A stretch of 15,892 nucleotides of DNA from JBDRLV01 sp043812755 (GTDB lineage Bacteria > Patescibacteriota > Patescibacteriia > UBA9934 > GWF2-40-263), in NCBI GenBank assembly GCA_043812755.1, contig JBDRLV010000013.1, positions 1-15,892 of the forward strand, written 5' to 3'. Positions 1 through 7,142 of this stretch are shown piece by piece. The notes below the pieces were generated by a model. It was not told where the DNA came from, ran no database searches, and was given only the letters and a program-made list of their open reading frames with translations. The position numbers and the translations under genes are program-made. Position 1 is the stretch's first letter; each line of letters starts with the position of its first letter.

Positions 1-1
1 A

Positions 2-784
2 GCTGATAAGTGGATTCTTGAGGAGCTTGATAAGGTAACTGGAATCATTCATCAAGCAATGGATCAGTATGATTTTTCTTATACTTCAGAATCTTTACGT
101 GAGTTTACATGGAACACTCTTGCAGATTGGTATTTGGAAGTAGCAAAAATAGAGGGTGATAAGTCAGAGATCTTAAATTATTTGTTAAATACAATACTAA
201 AGCTTTGGCATCCATTTATTCCGTTTGTTACTGAGGCAATCTGGAAAGAGACTTATGGGAAAGATAAATTTTTAATGATTGCTAAATATCCTGAGGGTTC
301 GGAAGCAAAAAAATCAAAAGATACAGAATCATTTGGAATAATCAAAGAGATTATCACAGGCATTCGTTCTTTGCGTGCGGATTATCGCATTCCTCCATCG
401 CAAATGTTGAACGTACGCATTTCAGCAGGCAAGCATGAGAGTTTGATTAAAGAAAATGATCAGATTATTATTGGTCTAGCAAGACTTGAGAATTTAGATA
501 TTGGAAAGAAAGGTGCAGGAAGAGGTGAAAACGAGATTGGGTTTGTTGCAGGTGTTGATGTTTATATTAATGTTGAGGGATTGGTTGATTTTGAAAAGGA
601 GCGCAAGCGATTAGAAGGTGAGATTCAGGAATCACAAAAGCATTTGGCAAATTTGGATTCAAAACTTAAAAATAAAGGGTTTGTTTCAAATGCCCCACAC
701 GATGTCATTGAGGGCATAAAGAGTAGCCATGAAGAATTATCAAATAAACTTGAAGCACTTAAAAAACAGCTAAACGATTTGTAA
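2..784 (+). CDS. valS: Valyl-tRNA synthetase, C-terminal part (5' end outside window)
   Basis: The frame is open from base 2, so this is the last 260 residues of a larger protein cut by the window edge. Class I valyl-tRNA synthetase charges tRNA-Val with valine in the cytoplasm. The visible part begins in the helical anticodon-binding domain: ADKWILEEL, then FTWNTLADWYLEVAK, then LWHPFIPFVTEAIWKE, which is the characteristic HPFMPFITEEIW-like segment of ValRS. The last 65 or so residues (VDFEKERKRLEGEIQ onward) are a charged two-helix coiled coil, the tRNA-binding arm typical of ValRS and absent from IleRS and LeuRS. The catalytic HIGH and KMSKS regions lie upstream of the window. The stop is 1 base before the next start, suggesting a shared transcript. 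Confidence 0.93.
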   Translation, partial: ADKWILEELDKVTGIIHQAMDQYDFSYTSESLREFTWNTLADWYLEVAKIEGDKSEILNYLLNTILKLWHPFIPFVTEAIWKETYGKDKFLMIAKYPEGSEAKKSKDTESFGIIKEIITGIRSLRADYRIPPSQMLNVRISAGKHESLIKENDQIIIGLARLENLDIGKKGAGRGENEIGFVAGVDVYINVEGLVDFEKERKRLEGEIQESQKHLANLDSKLKNKGFVSNAPHDVIEGIKSSHEELSNKLEALKKQLNDL

Positions 785-785
785 T

Positions 786-1796
786 ATGCCGACATTAGAC
801 CAACTAATTATTGCTGCAATCATTGTAGCTGTGGCAATTGTGCTGTCGCCGATTGTTGTTAGGATTTTAAAAGCTGGGAAAAAGTTAACAAAGAAAACAA
901 AAACAGATCTTGATGATATTGTGATTGATTACTTTGCACGGCCAGTGTATTTTGCGTTTTTGTTAGCAGGTATCATTGTTGCTTTGCATTATTTGTTTCC
1001 TAATTTGTCGTATAAAGAGTTTGGTTATAATGATTTGATTTTTGTAATTGTTGTTTTGTGGGCAGGATATGCTGTTCGGCGCTTGTTGCAAGGAGTTCTT
1101 GCTTGGTATGAAAAAGAAACAAAGGGAACATTTGGATTTATCAAGAATTTAGTAATGGTTTTTGTGTGGGCAGTTGCGATATTATTACTACTGCGACAAT
1201 TTGGTGTTGATGTGACGGCTCTGTTTGCTGGGCTTGGTATTGCAGGTTTGGCGATTGCGTTTGCTCTTCAAAATACTTTAAGTGGAGTGTTTGGTGCTAT
1301 AGTGATGGCAGTTGATAAACCAATTAGAATAGGGGACAGAATTCGTCTTTCTGATAAAACAGAAGGGTATGTTGAGGATATTAGTATGCGTTCAACAAGA
1401 ATAAGGACAGCGCAGAATAATATTGTGATAGTTCCAAACAAACAAATGGCAGATATGATAATAACAAATTTGCACTATCCGCAAGAGGAAGTTGTGTTTA
1501 ATGTGGGTGTTGGTGTGGCCTATGGTTCTGATCTTGAACATGTTGAAAAAGTTTGTGCTGATATTGCAAATCAAGTTCTTGCAAATTACGAGAAGGTTGA
1601 GGATTTTGAACCAATTATTCGTTTTCAAGAATTTGCTGACTCATCAATTAATGTATTAACCATAATGCGTGTTAAGAATTATACAGATCAGTTTGAGGCC
1701 AAGCATGTGTTTATAAAAGAATTATACAAAGCATTTGAAAGGGAAAAGATTCAAATCCCATTTCCGCAGATTGATGTGCATAATAAGAAGAGCTAG
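786..1796 (+). CDS. mscS: Small-conductance mechanosensitive channel, MscS family
   Basis: This encodes a 336-aa inner-membrane channel that opens under membrane tension to release solutes after osmotic downshock. Hydrophobic segments lie at about residues 6-28, 52-70, 82-102 and 120-141. They are followed by the pore-lining helix signature FGVDVTALFAGLGIAGLAIA and FALQNTLSGVFG (about 139-171), the Gly/Ala-packed TM3 hallmark of MscS. The cytoplasmic beta domain follows (KPIRIGDRIRLSDKTEGYVEDI, with the conserved G-x-V-x-x-I pattern), then VPNKQMADMIITN and an alpha/beta C-terminal domain ending at PFPQIDVH. Length is slightly above E. coli MscS (286 aa) because of one or two extra N-terminal membrane helices. 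The ATG is 1 base after the valS stop with no clear Shine-Dalgarno site, suggesting translational coupling. Confidence 0.93.
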   Translation: MPTLDQLIIAAIIVAVAIVLSPIVVRILKAGKKLTKKTKTDLDDIVIDYFARPVYFAFLLAGIIVALHYLFPNLSYKEFGYNDLIFVIVVLWAGYAVRRLLQGVLAWYEKETKGTFGFIKNLVMVFVWAVAILLLLRQFGVDVTALFAGLGIAGLAIAFALQNTLSGVFGAIVMAVDKPIRIGDRIRLSDKTEGYVEDISMRSTRIRTAQNNIVIVPNKQMADMIITNLHYPQEEVVFNVGVGVAYGSDLEHVEKVCADIANQVLANYEKVEDFEPIIRFQEFADSSINVLTIMRVKNYTDQFEAKHVFIKELYKAFEREKIQIPFPQIDVHNKKS

Positions 1797-1813
1797 AGGA
1801 GCTAAAAATATTT

Positions 1814-1896
1814 TGTCATTCTGAGGAGGCGTAGCCGACGAAGGATCTCGTTGATCAATTAGATCCCTCGCCTCACTCCGTTCGACTCAGAGATAA
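1814..1896. repeat. Dispersed palindromic repeat, copy R1 (degenerate right end)
   Basis: It starts TGTCATTCTGAG and ends CTCAGAGATAACGA, an eroded form of the usual right end CTCAGAATGACA. The interior has GAAGGATCTCGTTG, matching the family core GAAGGATCCCATTG. It lies between mscS and the next gene and ends about 15 bases before that gene's start codon. Confidence 0.75.
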
Positions 1897-1911
1897 CGAG
1901 AGAAATAAAAT

Positions 1912-2361
1912 ATGAGTTCACAAGAAGAACAATTTAGACAACAACAACTTGAACATGTTCGAGAGCAGAATAAGAAATTTCCAGTTGTTGAAAAGACAAA
2001 AGATGAATATATTCAAGAGTGTATTGAGCATGCATTGGAATTGGGTTGGCTAAAGGAAGCTGATATGGAAGTTTTTAAAACAAAGTATCTTATTCCTGTA
2101 TTTGAAACTTATACTCAAGAGCTAAGGGGGGTTCAAGAGATTCTTGAACTTGAGGATGAGATTACAAGAGAGTCAGTTTGGCCCAATGTTCTTCGAAGGG
2201 CAAATAATGTGCTGGAGACAATGAAGCGCGTTGGCGCAACTGACCCTCAGAATATCCTAAGAACCATTGTAGAAACAAAAAGGAGCTGTCGTGATGATTA
2301 TTCAAAACAGGTAGTTACAGTGCTAATGGAAAAGGTAGTAGAAGTTCTAAAAGAAGAATAA
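1912..2361 (+). CDS. Hypothetical acidic helical protein, 149 aa
   Basis: I do not recognise this family. The protein is 149 aa, highly charged, without a signal peptide or membrane segment. Its composition (MSSQEEQFRQQQLEHVREQN at the N-terminus, then IQECIEHALELGWLKEAD and a run of Glu/Leu-rich segments) predicts an all-helical soluble protein. Two Cys residues (in IQECIEH and KRSCRDD) are too far apart to suggest a metal site. It sits alone between two copies of the dispersed palindromic repeat, R1 before it and R2 after it. No Shine-Dalgarno site is evident before the ATG. Coding status is supported by length, codon use like its neighbours, and position between co-directional genes. Function is unknown. 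Confidence 0.75.
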   Translation: MSSQEEQFRQQQLEHVREQNKKFPVVEKTKDEYIQECIEHALELGWLKEADMEVFKTKYLIPVFETYTQELRGVQEILELEDEITRESVWPNVLRRANNVLETMKRVGATDPQNILRTIVETKRSCRDDYSKQVVTVLMEKVVEVLKEE

Positions 2362-2369
2362 TAATAATT

Positions 2370-2453
2370 TGTCATTCTAAGAAGGCGTAGCCGCCGAAGA
2401 AGCGCATTGATCAATGGGTTCCTTCGCCTCACTCCGTTCAGCTCAGGATGACA
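2370..2453. repeat. Dispersed palindromic repeat, copy R2
   Basis: Left end TGTCATTCTAAG and right end CTCAGGATGACA are imperfect inverted repeats around a core ATTGATCAAT palindrome. The element ends 8 bases before the tyrS start codon. The tyrS frame stays open through it and would add a spurious N-terminal stretch reading FASLRSAQDD. Confidence 0.85.
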
Positions 2454-2461
2454 ACGGATAT

Positions 2462-3655
2462 ATGAAAACAGATCAACAATCAATAGATAAATTCTTAACT
2501 CGTGGAGTGCAGGAGGTTTTTCCTTCCCGTGAGTTTTTAGATAAAAAATTAAAAGAAGGTAAGCAACTTTCCATGTATCTTGGGATTGATCCAACTGGGC
2601 CAACGCTTCATTTGGGTCATTTAATTGTACTTCGAAAAATGCGTGAGTTTCAGGATCTTGGCCACAAGATAATTCTTCTTATTGGGGATTTTACAGGATT
2701 GATAGGAGATCCATCAGACAAATCTGCAGCGCGAGTACGACAAACCCGCAAGGAGGTTTTGGATAATGCAACACTTTATAAAGAGCAAGCTACAAAAGTT
2801 TTGGATTTTAAAGGAAAGAACAAGGCAGAGCTCAAATATAACAGCAAATGGCTTTCTAAGTTAACGTTTGAAGATATTATTGAACTGTCTTCGCATTTTA
2901 CTGTACAGCAAATGATGCAGCGCGATATGTTTGAAAAGAGGATTGATGAGAGCAAGCCTATTTATATGCATGAGTTTATGTACCCGCTAATGCAGGGATA
3001 CGATTGTGTTGCAATGGATGTTGATGGGGAGATTGGTGGTAATGATCAGATGTTTAATATGTTGGCTGGCAGAACATTAATGAAGGAGTTAAAGAATAAA
3101 GATAAATTTGTAGTCACAATGAAGTTATTAACTGACCCAACAGGCAAGAAGATGGGTAAAAGCGAAGGGAACATGGTTACTCTTGAGGATTCTCCAGATA
3201 ATATGTTTGGTAAGGTTATGAGCTGGTCAGATGATTTGATTATGCTAGGCTTTGAGCTTTTAACAGGTGAGGATATTGAGAAAATGCAACAAAGGTTTGA
3301 TGGTGGCCAGAATCCACGTGATCTAAAGGCTTGTCTTGCAGGCCAGATAGTAAGTAGCCTTTTTGGTCAGGAGCAAGCTCAAAAAGCTTCTGAGCATTTT
3401 GACAGCATGTTTAAATTACATGAGACCCCAGAGGAAGTTCCTGAATTTGAAATGAAAGAGGAGACAATGAATATCGTTGATGTGCTGGTTGAAAGCGGTT
3501 TAGCGTCCTCAAAAGGTGAGGCACGAAGGTTGATTGATGGGGCTGGTGTAAAGATTGACGATGTGGTTGTGCAAGGGTATGATCAGCAGGTTCATAAAGG
3601 CGCATTAATCCAAAAAGGAAAAAGATTTTTTGTTAAAGTAATCAAAAAAAATTGA
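2462..3655 (+). CDS. tyrS: Tyrosyl-tRNA synthetase
   Basis: This 397-aa class I synthetase attaches tyrosine to tRNA-Tyr. The catalytic domain carries the HIGH motif as HLGH (residues 50-53, in GIDPTGPTLHLGHL) followed by LLIGDFTGLIGDPSDK. The second signature is KKMGKSEGN (residues 229-237), where KMGKS replaces the textbook KMSKS. The last 60 residues form an S4-like RNA-binding domain (VDVLVESGLASSKGEARRLI then VKIDD), usual for TyrRS. Residue spacing fits the approximately 400-aa bacterial type often called TyrZ. I chose the ATG at 2462: an in-frame ATG at 2414 exists, but its extra 16 residues are translated from repeat R2 and are not conserved TyrRS sequence. Its nearest co-directional neighbours include two other synthetases, valS and argS. 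Confidence 0.95.
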   Translation: MKTDQQSIDKFLTRGVQEVFPSREFLDKKLKEGKQLSMYLGIDPTGPTLHLGHLIVLRKMREFQDLGHKIILLIGDFTGLIGDPSDKSAARVRQTRKEVLDNATLYKEQATKVLDFKGKNKAELKYNSKWLSKLTFEDIIELSSHFTVQQMMQRDMFEKRIDESKPIYMHEFMYPLMQGYDCVAMDVDGEIGGNDQMFNMLAGRTLMKELKNKDKFVVTMKLLTDPTGKKMGKSEGNMVTLEDSPDNMFGKVMSWSDDLIMLGFELLTGEDIEKMQQRFDGGQNPRDLKACLAGQIVSSLFGQEQAQKASEHFDSMFKLHETPEEVPEFEMKEETMNIVDVLVESGLASSKGEARRLIDGAGVKIDDVVVQGYDQQVHKGALIQKGKRFFVKVIKKN

Positions 3656-3740
3656 ATCTTGGGTCCTGTCAGGCAATTACCCCGTCAGTGCTCACTTCGT
3701 TGCGCGCTGCCGGGGGCCCCATTGCCTGCCACCCAAGATT
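3655..3740. repeat. Imperfect inverted repeat in the tyrS-argS gap
   Basis: AATCTTGGGT (3655-3664) is perfectly complementary to ACCCAAGATT (3731-3740). Inside, CAGGCAAT pairs with ATTGCCTG and CCCCG with CGGGG. The result is an 86-base cruciform or hairpin much richer in GC than its surroundings. It overlaps the last base of the tyrS stop codon. There is no T-run after it, so it is not a standard intrinsic terminator. It may be a mobile palindromic repeat or an mRNA-stabilising stem. Confidence 0.75.
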
Positions 3741-3771
3741 ATGAGATTTAGAAATTTTTTGTGTTAATTTT

Positions 3772-5496
3772 ATGTACGCCATTTCAAAGGCAAAGCAACA
3801 AATTTTAAAAGACATCAAGCGTGCTGTTGGAAAAGAGTACACTCCATCGCTTGATGATCTGTCCACCCCACCAAAGCCTGAGATGGGTGATATTTCATTT
3901 CCCTGCTTTTCTCTTGCAAAGGCACTTAAGAAAAATCCAGCAGAACTTGCTAATGAATTGCAGGCAAAAATGGCAGCAAAAGGAATTGTCAAAAAAATTT
4001 CATCCGAAGGTCCTTATTTGAATTTTTCACTTAATGATTCAGTGCTTGCAAAAGAGGTTTTTGAAAGAATAGAAGAATATGGGGAAAAATATGGATCTCA
4101 GGAGAAAAGTCAGAAAGCAAAAATTGTAGTTGAGTATGCTAATATTAATACTCATAAAATTATTCATGTAGGACATCTACGGAATTTTTTTATTGGTGAG
4201 GTTGTAATAAATATCTTTCGTGCCAATGGCCAGAATGTGATTCCTGTTTATTATATTAACGACCTTGGCATGCATGTTGCTCATGTGATTTGGGCATATC
4301 AGAAATTTTTTAAAGGTGATGAACCAGAAACCTGTAACGAGAGAAATGATTTGCTTGGGAAACTATATGTTCAAGCTGTAAAAAAAGTAGCAGATAACCC
4401 TTTATTGAAAAAAGAAGTTTCAAAGGTATTTCAAGATCTTGAAAACATGAATGGGGAGGCAATAAAGATTTGGAAAAAAACCAGAAAGTGGTCTTTGGAT
4501 TATATACATTCCGTTTACAATGAGCTGGGTCTTGAGATAAAGAAAAAGTATTATGAAAGTGATTATATCGCGCAAACAAGAGAATTGATTGAGGAGCTTA
4601 TTAAAAAAGGAATCGCCACACACAGCGAAGGCGCATGGATTGTTGATCTTCAAGATGAAAAACTAGGAGTGAATCTTTTGGTTAAATCAGACAAAACACT
4701 TTTATATAATGCCAAAGATCTTGCGCTGGCATTTCAAAAAGAAAAAGATTTTTCGCCAAAGCGAAGTATTTATATTGTTGATGCGCGCCAGTCGTTTGCA
4801 CTAAAGCAACTATTTGCAACACTTGCAAGAATGAATTTTAAAAAGGATTTAGAACATTTGTCATATGAGTTTATTACGCTAAAAGGCGGTGCAATGTCTT
4901 CGCGTGAAGGTAATGTTATTCGTTATGAAAAATTTAGAGATGCAATGATCGAAATGGCTCAGTTTGAAACCAAACAAAGGCACAGTGATTGGGATGAAGA
5001 AAAAATTTGTGAGGTAGCAAGAAAAATTGCATTTGCAGCAATGCGATTTGGAATGCTAAGACAAGACATGGAAAAGAAGATTACTTTTGATATTCATGAG
5101 GCACTTTCTTTCGAAGGTTTTACAGGTCCGTATCTTCTTTATACTTCAGCACGATTGAAAAGCATTTTGCGAAAAGCAAAAACAAAAGAAGGCGGAAGAT
5201 TGAAACCAGATTCTTCAGGAGAGTTTTTAACTCAACCTGTTGAGCACAAGTTGATTATGCTTATTGCTTCATATCCAGAGGTTATATTTTCAGTTGGGAG
5301 CTCACTTCAGATTTCTTGTGTTGCACAGTATCTTTTTGAACTAGCAAAGACTTTTTCAGAGTATTATGAATCAACCCCAATACTAAAAGCAGATAAAAAG
5401 ACAGCGTCTTGTAGGCTCGCGCTCGTGAATGCTGTAAGCCAGGTGCTTGAGAATGGACTTTCTTTATTAGGTATTGATACAGTAAAAGAAATGTAA
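3772..5496 (+). CDS. argS: Arginyl-tRNA synthetase
   Basis: This 574-aa class I synthetase charges tRNA-Arg and needs bound tRNA for amino-acid activation, as is known for the family. The N-terminal tRNA-recognition domain (about 1-95) includes EMGDISFPCFSLAKALKKNP. The HIGH motif is HVGH (132-135) in INTHKIIHVGHLRNFFIGE, followed by VIPVYYINDLGMHVA. The KMSKS equivalent is MSSRE (375-379) in LKGGAMSSREGNV, a lysine-lacking form common in ArgRS. The C-terminal DALR anticodon-binding domain begins near FTGPYLLYTSARLKSILRKA and runs to the end. Length fits bacterial ArgRS. The ATG is 31 bases after the 3655-3740 inverted repeat with no obvious Shine-Dalgarno site. Confidence 0.95.
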   Translation: MYAISKAKQQILKDIKRAVGKEYTPSLDDLSTPPKPEMGDISFPCFSLAKALKKNPAELANELQAKMAAKGIVKKISSEGPYLNFSLNDSVLAKEVFERIEEYGEKYGSQEKSQKAKIVVEYANINTHKIIHVGHLRNFFIGEVVINIFRANGQNVIPVYYINDLGMHVAHVIWAYQKFFKGDEPETCNERNDLLGKLYVQAVKKVADNPLLKKEVSKVFQDLENMNGEAIKIWKKTRKWSLDYIHSVYNELGLEIKKKYYESDYIAQTRELIEELIKKGIATHSEGAWIVDLQDEKLGVNLLVKSDKTLLYNAKDLALAFQKEKDFSPKRSIYIVDARQSFALKQLFATLARMNFKKDLEHLSYEFITLKGGAMSSREGNVIRYEKFRDAMIEMAQFETKQRHSDWDEEKICEVARKIAFAAMRFGMLRQDMEKKITFDIHEALSFEGFTGPYLLYTSARLKSILRKAKTKEGGRLKPDSSGEFLTQPVEHKLIMLIASYPEVIFSVGSSLQISCVAQYLFELAKTFSEYYESTPILKADKKTASCRLALVNAVSQVLENGLSLLGIDTVKEM

Positions 5497-5511
5497 GAGT
5501 TTGAGGCAACA

Positions 5512-5539
5512 TTGACGCTTGTGGCAAATATGATAAAAT
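5512..5539 (+). promoter_or_regulatory. Putative sigma-70 promoter for the bactofilin gene
   Basis: TTGACG (5512-5517) and TAAAAT (5534-5539) are separated by 16 bases. The predicted transcript would start about 25 bases before the bactofilin ATG. It is the only plausible promoter in the gap after argS. Confidence 0.5.
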
Positions 5540-5570
5540 CCCAGAACATTTGATATTATTATTAAAAATT

Positions 5571-5999
5571 ATGTTTAAGAGAGAAGATAACGATCAAAAT
5601 TCATTAGGGGGTAGTAATGAGACAATTATTGCTCATGGAGTCAAAGTTGATGGCAATTTTTCAAGTGAAGGAAATATTGTGATTGATGGCGAGTTACATG
5701 GAACAATTGAGACAAAAGAGTCTTTGCGAATAGGCCAAAGCGCTGTGATTCATGCAGACATAAGTGCAAAACAGGCTATTATTGCAGGAGAGGTTGAGGG
5801 CAATATTACGATAAAAGGTGTTTTAGAGCTTCTTGAAACCTCAAATATAACAGGGGATATTGAAGCTGAAGTGCTTTCTGTATCTTCTGGCGCAAAAATT
5901 AATGGAAAAGTGAGTATGCAAAGAGCGCTTGAGCCTGCCAGAGTGCAAAAGAAAGAAGAGATAATTGAAAAGATGACAGAAGAGGCAATTGCTGGATAA
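5571..5999 (+). CDS. Bactofilin family cytoskeletal protein
   Basis: This encodes 142 aa. Bactofilins polymerise without nucleotides into filaments through a right-handed beta-helix and are used in cell shape, stalk or polarity functions. The sequence from about residue 18 shows the repeating hydrophobic/glycine pattern of that helix: TIIAHGVKVDGNFSSEGNIV, VIDGELHGTIETKESLRIG, AIIAGEVEGNITIKGVLEL, ITGDIEAEVLSVSSGAKINGKV. The N-terminal 15 residues and the charged tail after residue 115 are the expected disordered ends. I chose the ATG at 5571 (MFKREDND); a TTG at 5550 would lengthen it by seven hydrophobic residues without family support. No membrane segment is seen. Confidence 0.88.
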   Translation: MFKREDNDQNSLGGSNETIIAHGVKVDGNFSSEGNIVIDGELHGTIETKESLRIGQSAVIHADISAKQAIIAGEVEGNITIKGVLELLETSNITGDIEAEVLSVSSGAKINGKVSMQRALEPARVQKKEEIIEKMTEEAIAG

Positions 6000-6072
6000 G
6001 TATCATTAATGTCTAATGTCTAATTCCCAAGACTCAATCAATGTCCAATATTTTAATAATTTAATGTTAAAA

Positions 6073-6103
6073 ATTGGCCATTAGTCATTGTGAATTGGTC
6101 ATT
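6073..6103. repeat. Short AT-rich direct repeats upstream of the kinase-like gene
   Basis: ATTGGCCATT (6073-6082) recurs as ATTGGTCATT (6094-6103) in an AT-rich 112-base gap that holds no gene. No promoter motif could be assigned here with confidence. Confidence 0.4.
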
Positions 6104-6111
6104 TTAATATC

Positions 6112-6858
6112 ATGTATTTTTACATCTACGATGATTTTGTAGCAGGCAAGAGGTTTGAAAAAGAAATGGCAAAGATTGAAACACGCCTGACTGACCTTGG
6201 AATATCTGGGCAAGTTGCTCGCCTGGCTCTTTTTCGCAATGCGCAAGAAATGATAGGTGATGAAGTGCGTCGCGGATTAAGTACGGTTGTTGTGGTTGGC
6301 AATGACGACACTATTAGAAAAGTAATTGACGCAGTTGCAGACAACGGAATGACATTTGGAATAATTCCTCTTGGAGATTCAAATACAATTGCAGACTTGC
6401 TTGGAATTCCATATGGAGTTAAAGCATGTGATATACTATCTGCTAGAATTGTAGAAACAATTGACATTGGAGTAATAAATGGAAAAAGATTTATTTCAGG
6501 AGTGCGCGGTAATGATTTTACAGCAAAAATTACGTGCGATGGATATAGCATTGAACCAAAGACTGCAGGACGGCTCGAAGTAAATAATCTAACAGCTGAT
6601 GATGGTTCACAAAATAATAGATCAACTGATCCAAAAGATGGGAAACTAGATACTATGATTCAAGTCCATACAACAAGTGGTTTGATGAGAAAAAGAGGAT
6701 CAGGTAAGAGTAGGTTTTCTTTGAAATTTTTAAAGATTGATAGCAAGGATCCTTTTTCATTGTATGTAGATGGTGGTAAGGTTACAGGCAATGAATTTGA
6801 AATAGGAGTTCAACCTTTGGGACTGAAGTTGATTACTGGTAGGTCAAGAATATTTTGA
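6112..6858 (+). CDS. Diacylglycerol/sphingosine kinase-like protein with altered GGDGT motif
   Basis: This 248-aa protein matches the DAGK catalytic-domain family (YegS/DgkB-like lipid kinases), which phosphorylate lipid alcohols using ATP. The order of segments fits: VVVVGNDDTIRKVIDAVADN (residues 60-79), then FGIIPLGDSNTIADLLGIP (82-100), then ETIDIGVINGKRFISG, then DPKDGKLDTMI and a closing PFSLYVDGGKV ... IGVQPLGLKLITG, the small beta domain that usually contains the VDGE motif. In the family the first segment is GGDGTxxE and the second PLGTGNDFA. Here they read GNDDTIRK and PLGDSNTIA, so several nucleotide-binding glycines and the acidic residue are replaced. The protein is also shorter than the usual 290-310 aa. 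It may have reduced or different activity. Fold assignment is fairly sure; substrate is unknown. Confidence 0.75.
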   Translation: MYFYIYDDFVAGKRFEKEMAKIETRLTDLGISGQVARLALFRNAQEMIGDEVRRGLSTVVVVGNDDTIRKVIDAVADNGMTFGIIPLGDSNTIADLLGIPYGVKACDILSARIVETIDIGVINGKRFISGVRGNDFTAKITCDGYSIEPKTAGRLEVNNLTADDGSQNNRSTDPKDGKLDTMIQVHTTSGLMRKRGSGKSRFSLKFLKIDSKDPFSLYVDGGKVTGNEFEIGVQPLGLKLITGRSRIF

Positions 6859-6922
6859 TATATGGATATAAAAGAATTTAATAAGAGGTTAAGATGATAC
6901 TATAAAATAATAAATCAGTTTA

Positions 6923-7047
6923 TGAAACGCTTGAAAATGGATGAGATGTTGGTGAGCGGGAAAGCCGACGAGGAGCCGTACCAAATCGTACGGTGACGAG
7001 TCGGCAGGGACCCGCGAGCCAACAGATCGCCATTTTCAAGCGTTTCA
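6923..7047 (-). ncRNA. Structured hairpin element, copy 1 (immediately 5' of tRNA-Leu)
   Basis: An 18-bp perfect outer stem (6923-6940 with 7030-7047) encloses a core shared with three other copies. Read on the plus strand: ATGAGA opposite GATCG as an internal loop, stem TGTTGG/CCAACA, 3x3 loop TGA/GAG, stem GCGGG/CCCGC, asymmetric loop AAA/AGGGA, stem GCCGAC/GTCGGC, GA-rich loop GAGGA/GACGA, and stem CCGTAC/GTACGG capped by CAAATC. It ends 3 bases before tRNA-Leu. The strand is uncertain; minus is given because in the two copies 3' of tRNAs that sense follows the tRNA and ends in a T-run. Confidence 0.7.
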
Positions 7048-7050
7048 CCC

Positions 7051-7136
7051 GCGGACGTGGTGGAACGGTAGACACGCCAGCTTGAGGGGCTGGTGGGCAT
7101 ATGCCTGTGGAGGTTCGAATCCTCTCGTCCGCACCA
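7051..7136 (+). tRNA. tRNA-Leu (anticodon GAG)
   Basis: It has a full cloverleaf. The acceptor stem is GCGGACG with CGTCCGC. The anticodon stem is CCAGC/GCTGG with loop TTGAGGG, giving anticodon GAG (reads CUC/CUU leucine codons). A long variable arm (TGGGCATATGCCTG) is typical of leucine tRNAs. The T-loop is GGTTCGAATCC, discriminator A, and CCA is encoded at 7134-7136. The gene is squeezed between two copies of the hairpin element: 3 bases from copy 1 and 6 bases from copy 4. Confidence 0.96.
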
Positions 7137-7142
7137 TAAAAT

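Noticed and set aside
2414..2461. N-terminal extension of TyrRS from an upstream ATG
   Set aside because: The 16 extra residues are translated from repeat R2 and match no TyrRS N-terminus. A similar FASLRSAQ peptide appears in another frame at R6, showing it is repeat-derived.
6901..6906. TATAAA as a -10 box for a copy 1-tRNA-Leu transcript
   Set aside because: No acceptable -35 hexamer lies 16-18 bases upstream and the area is very AT-rich, so the match is not informative.
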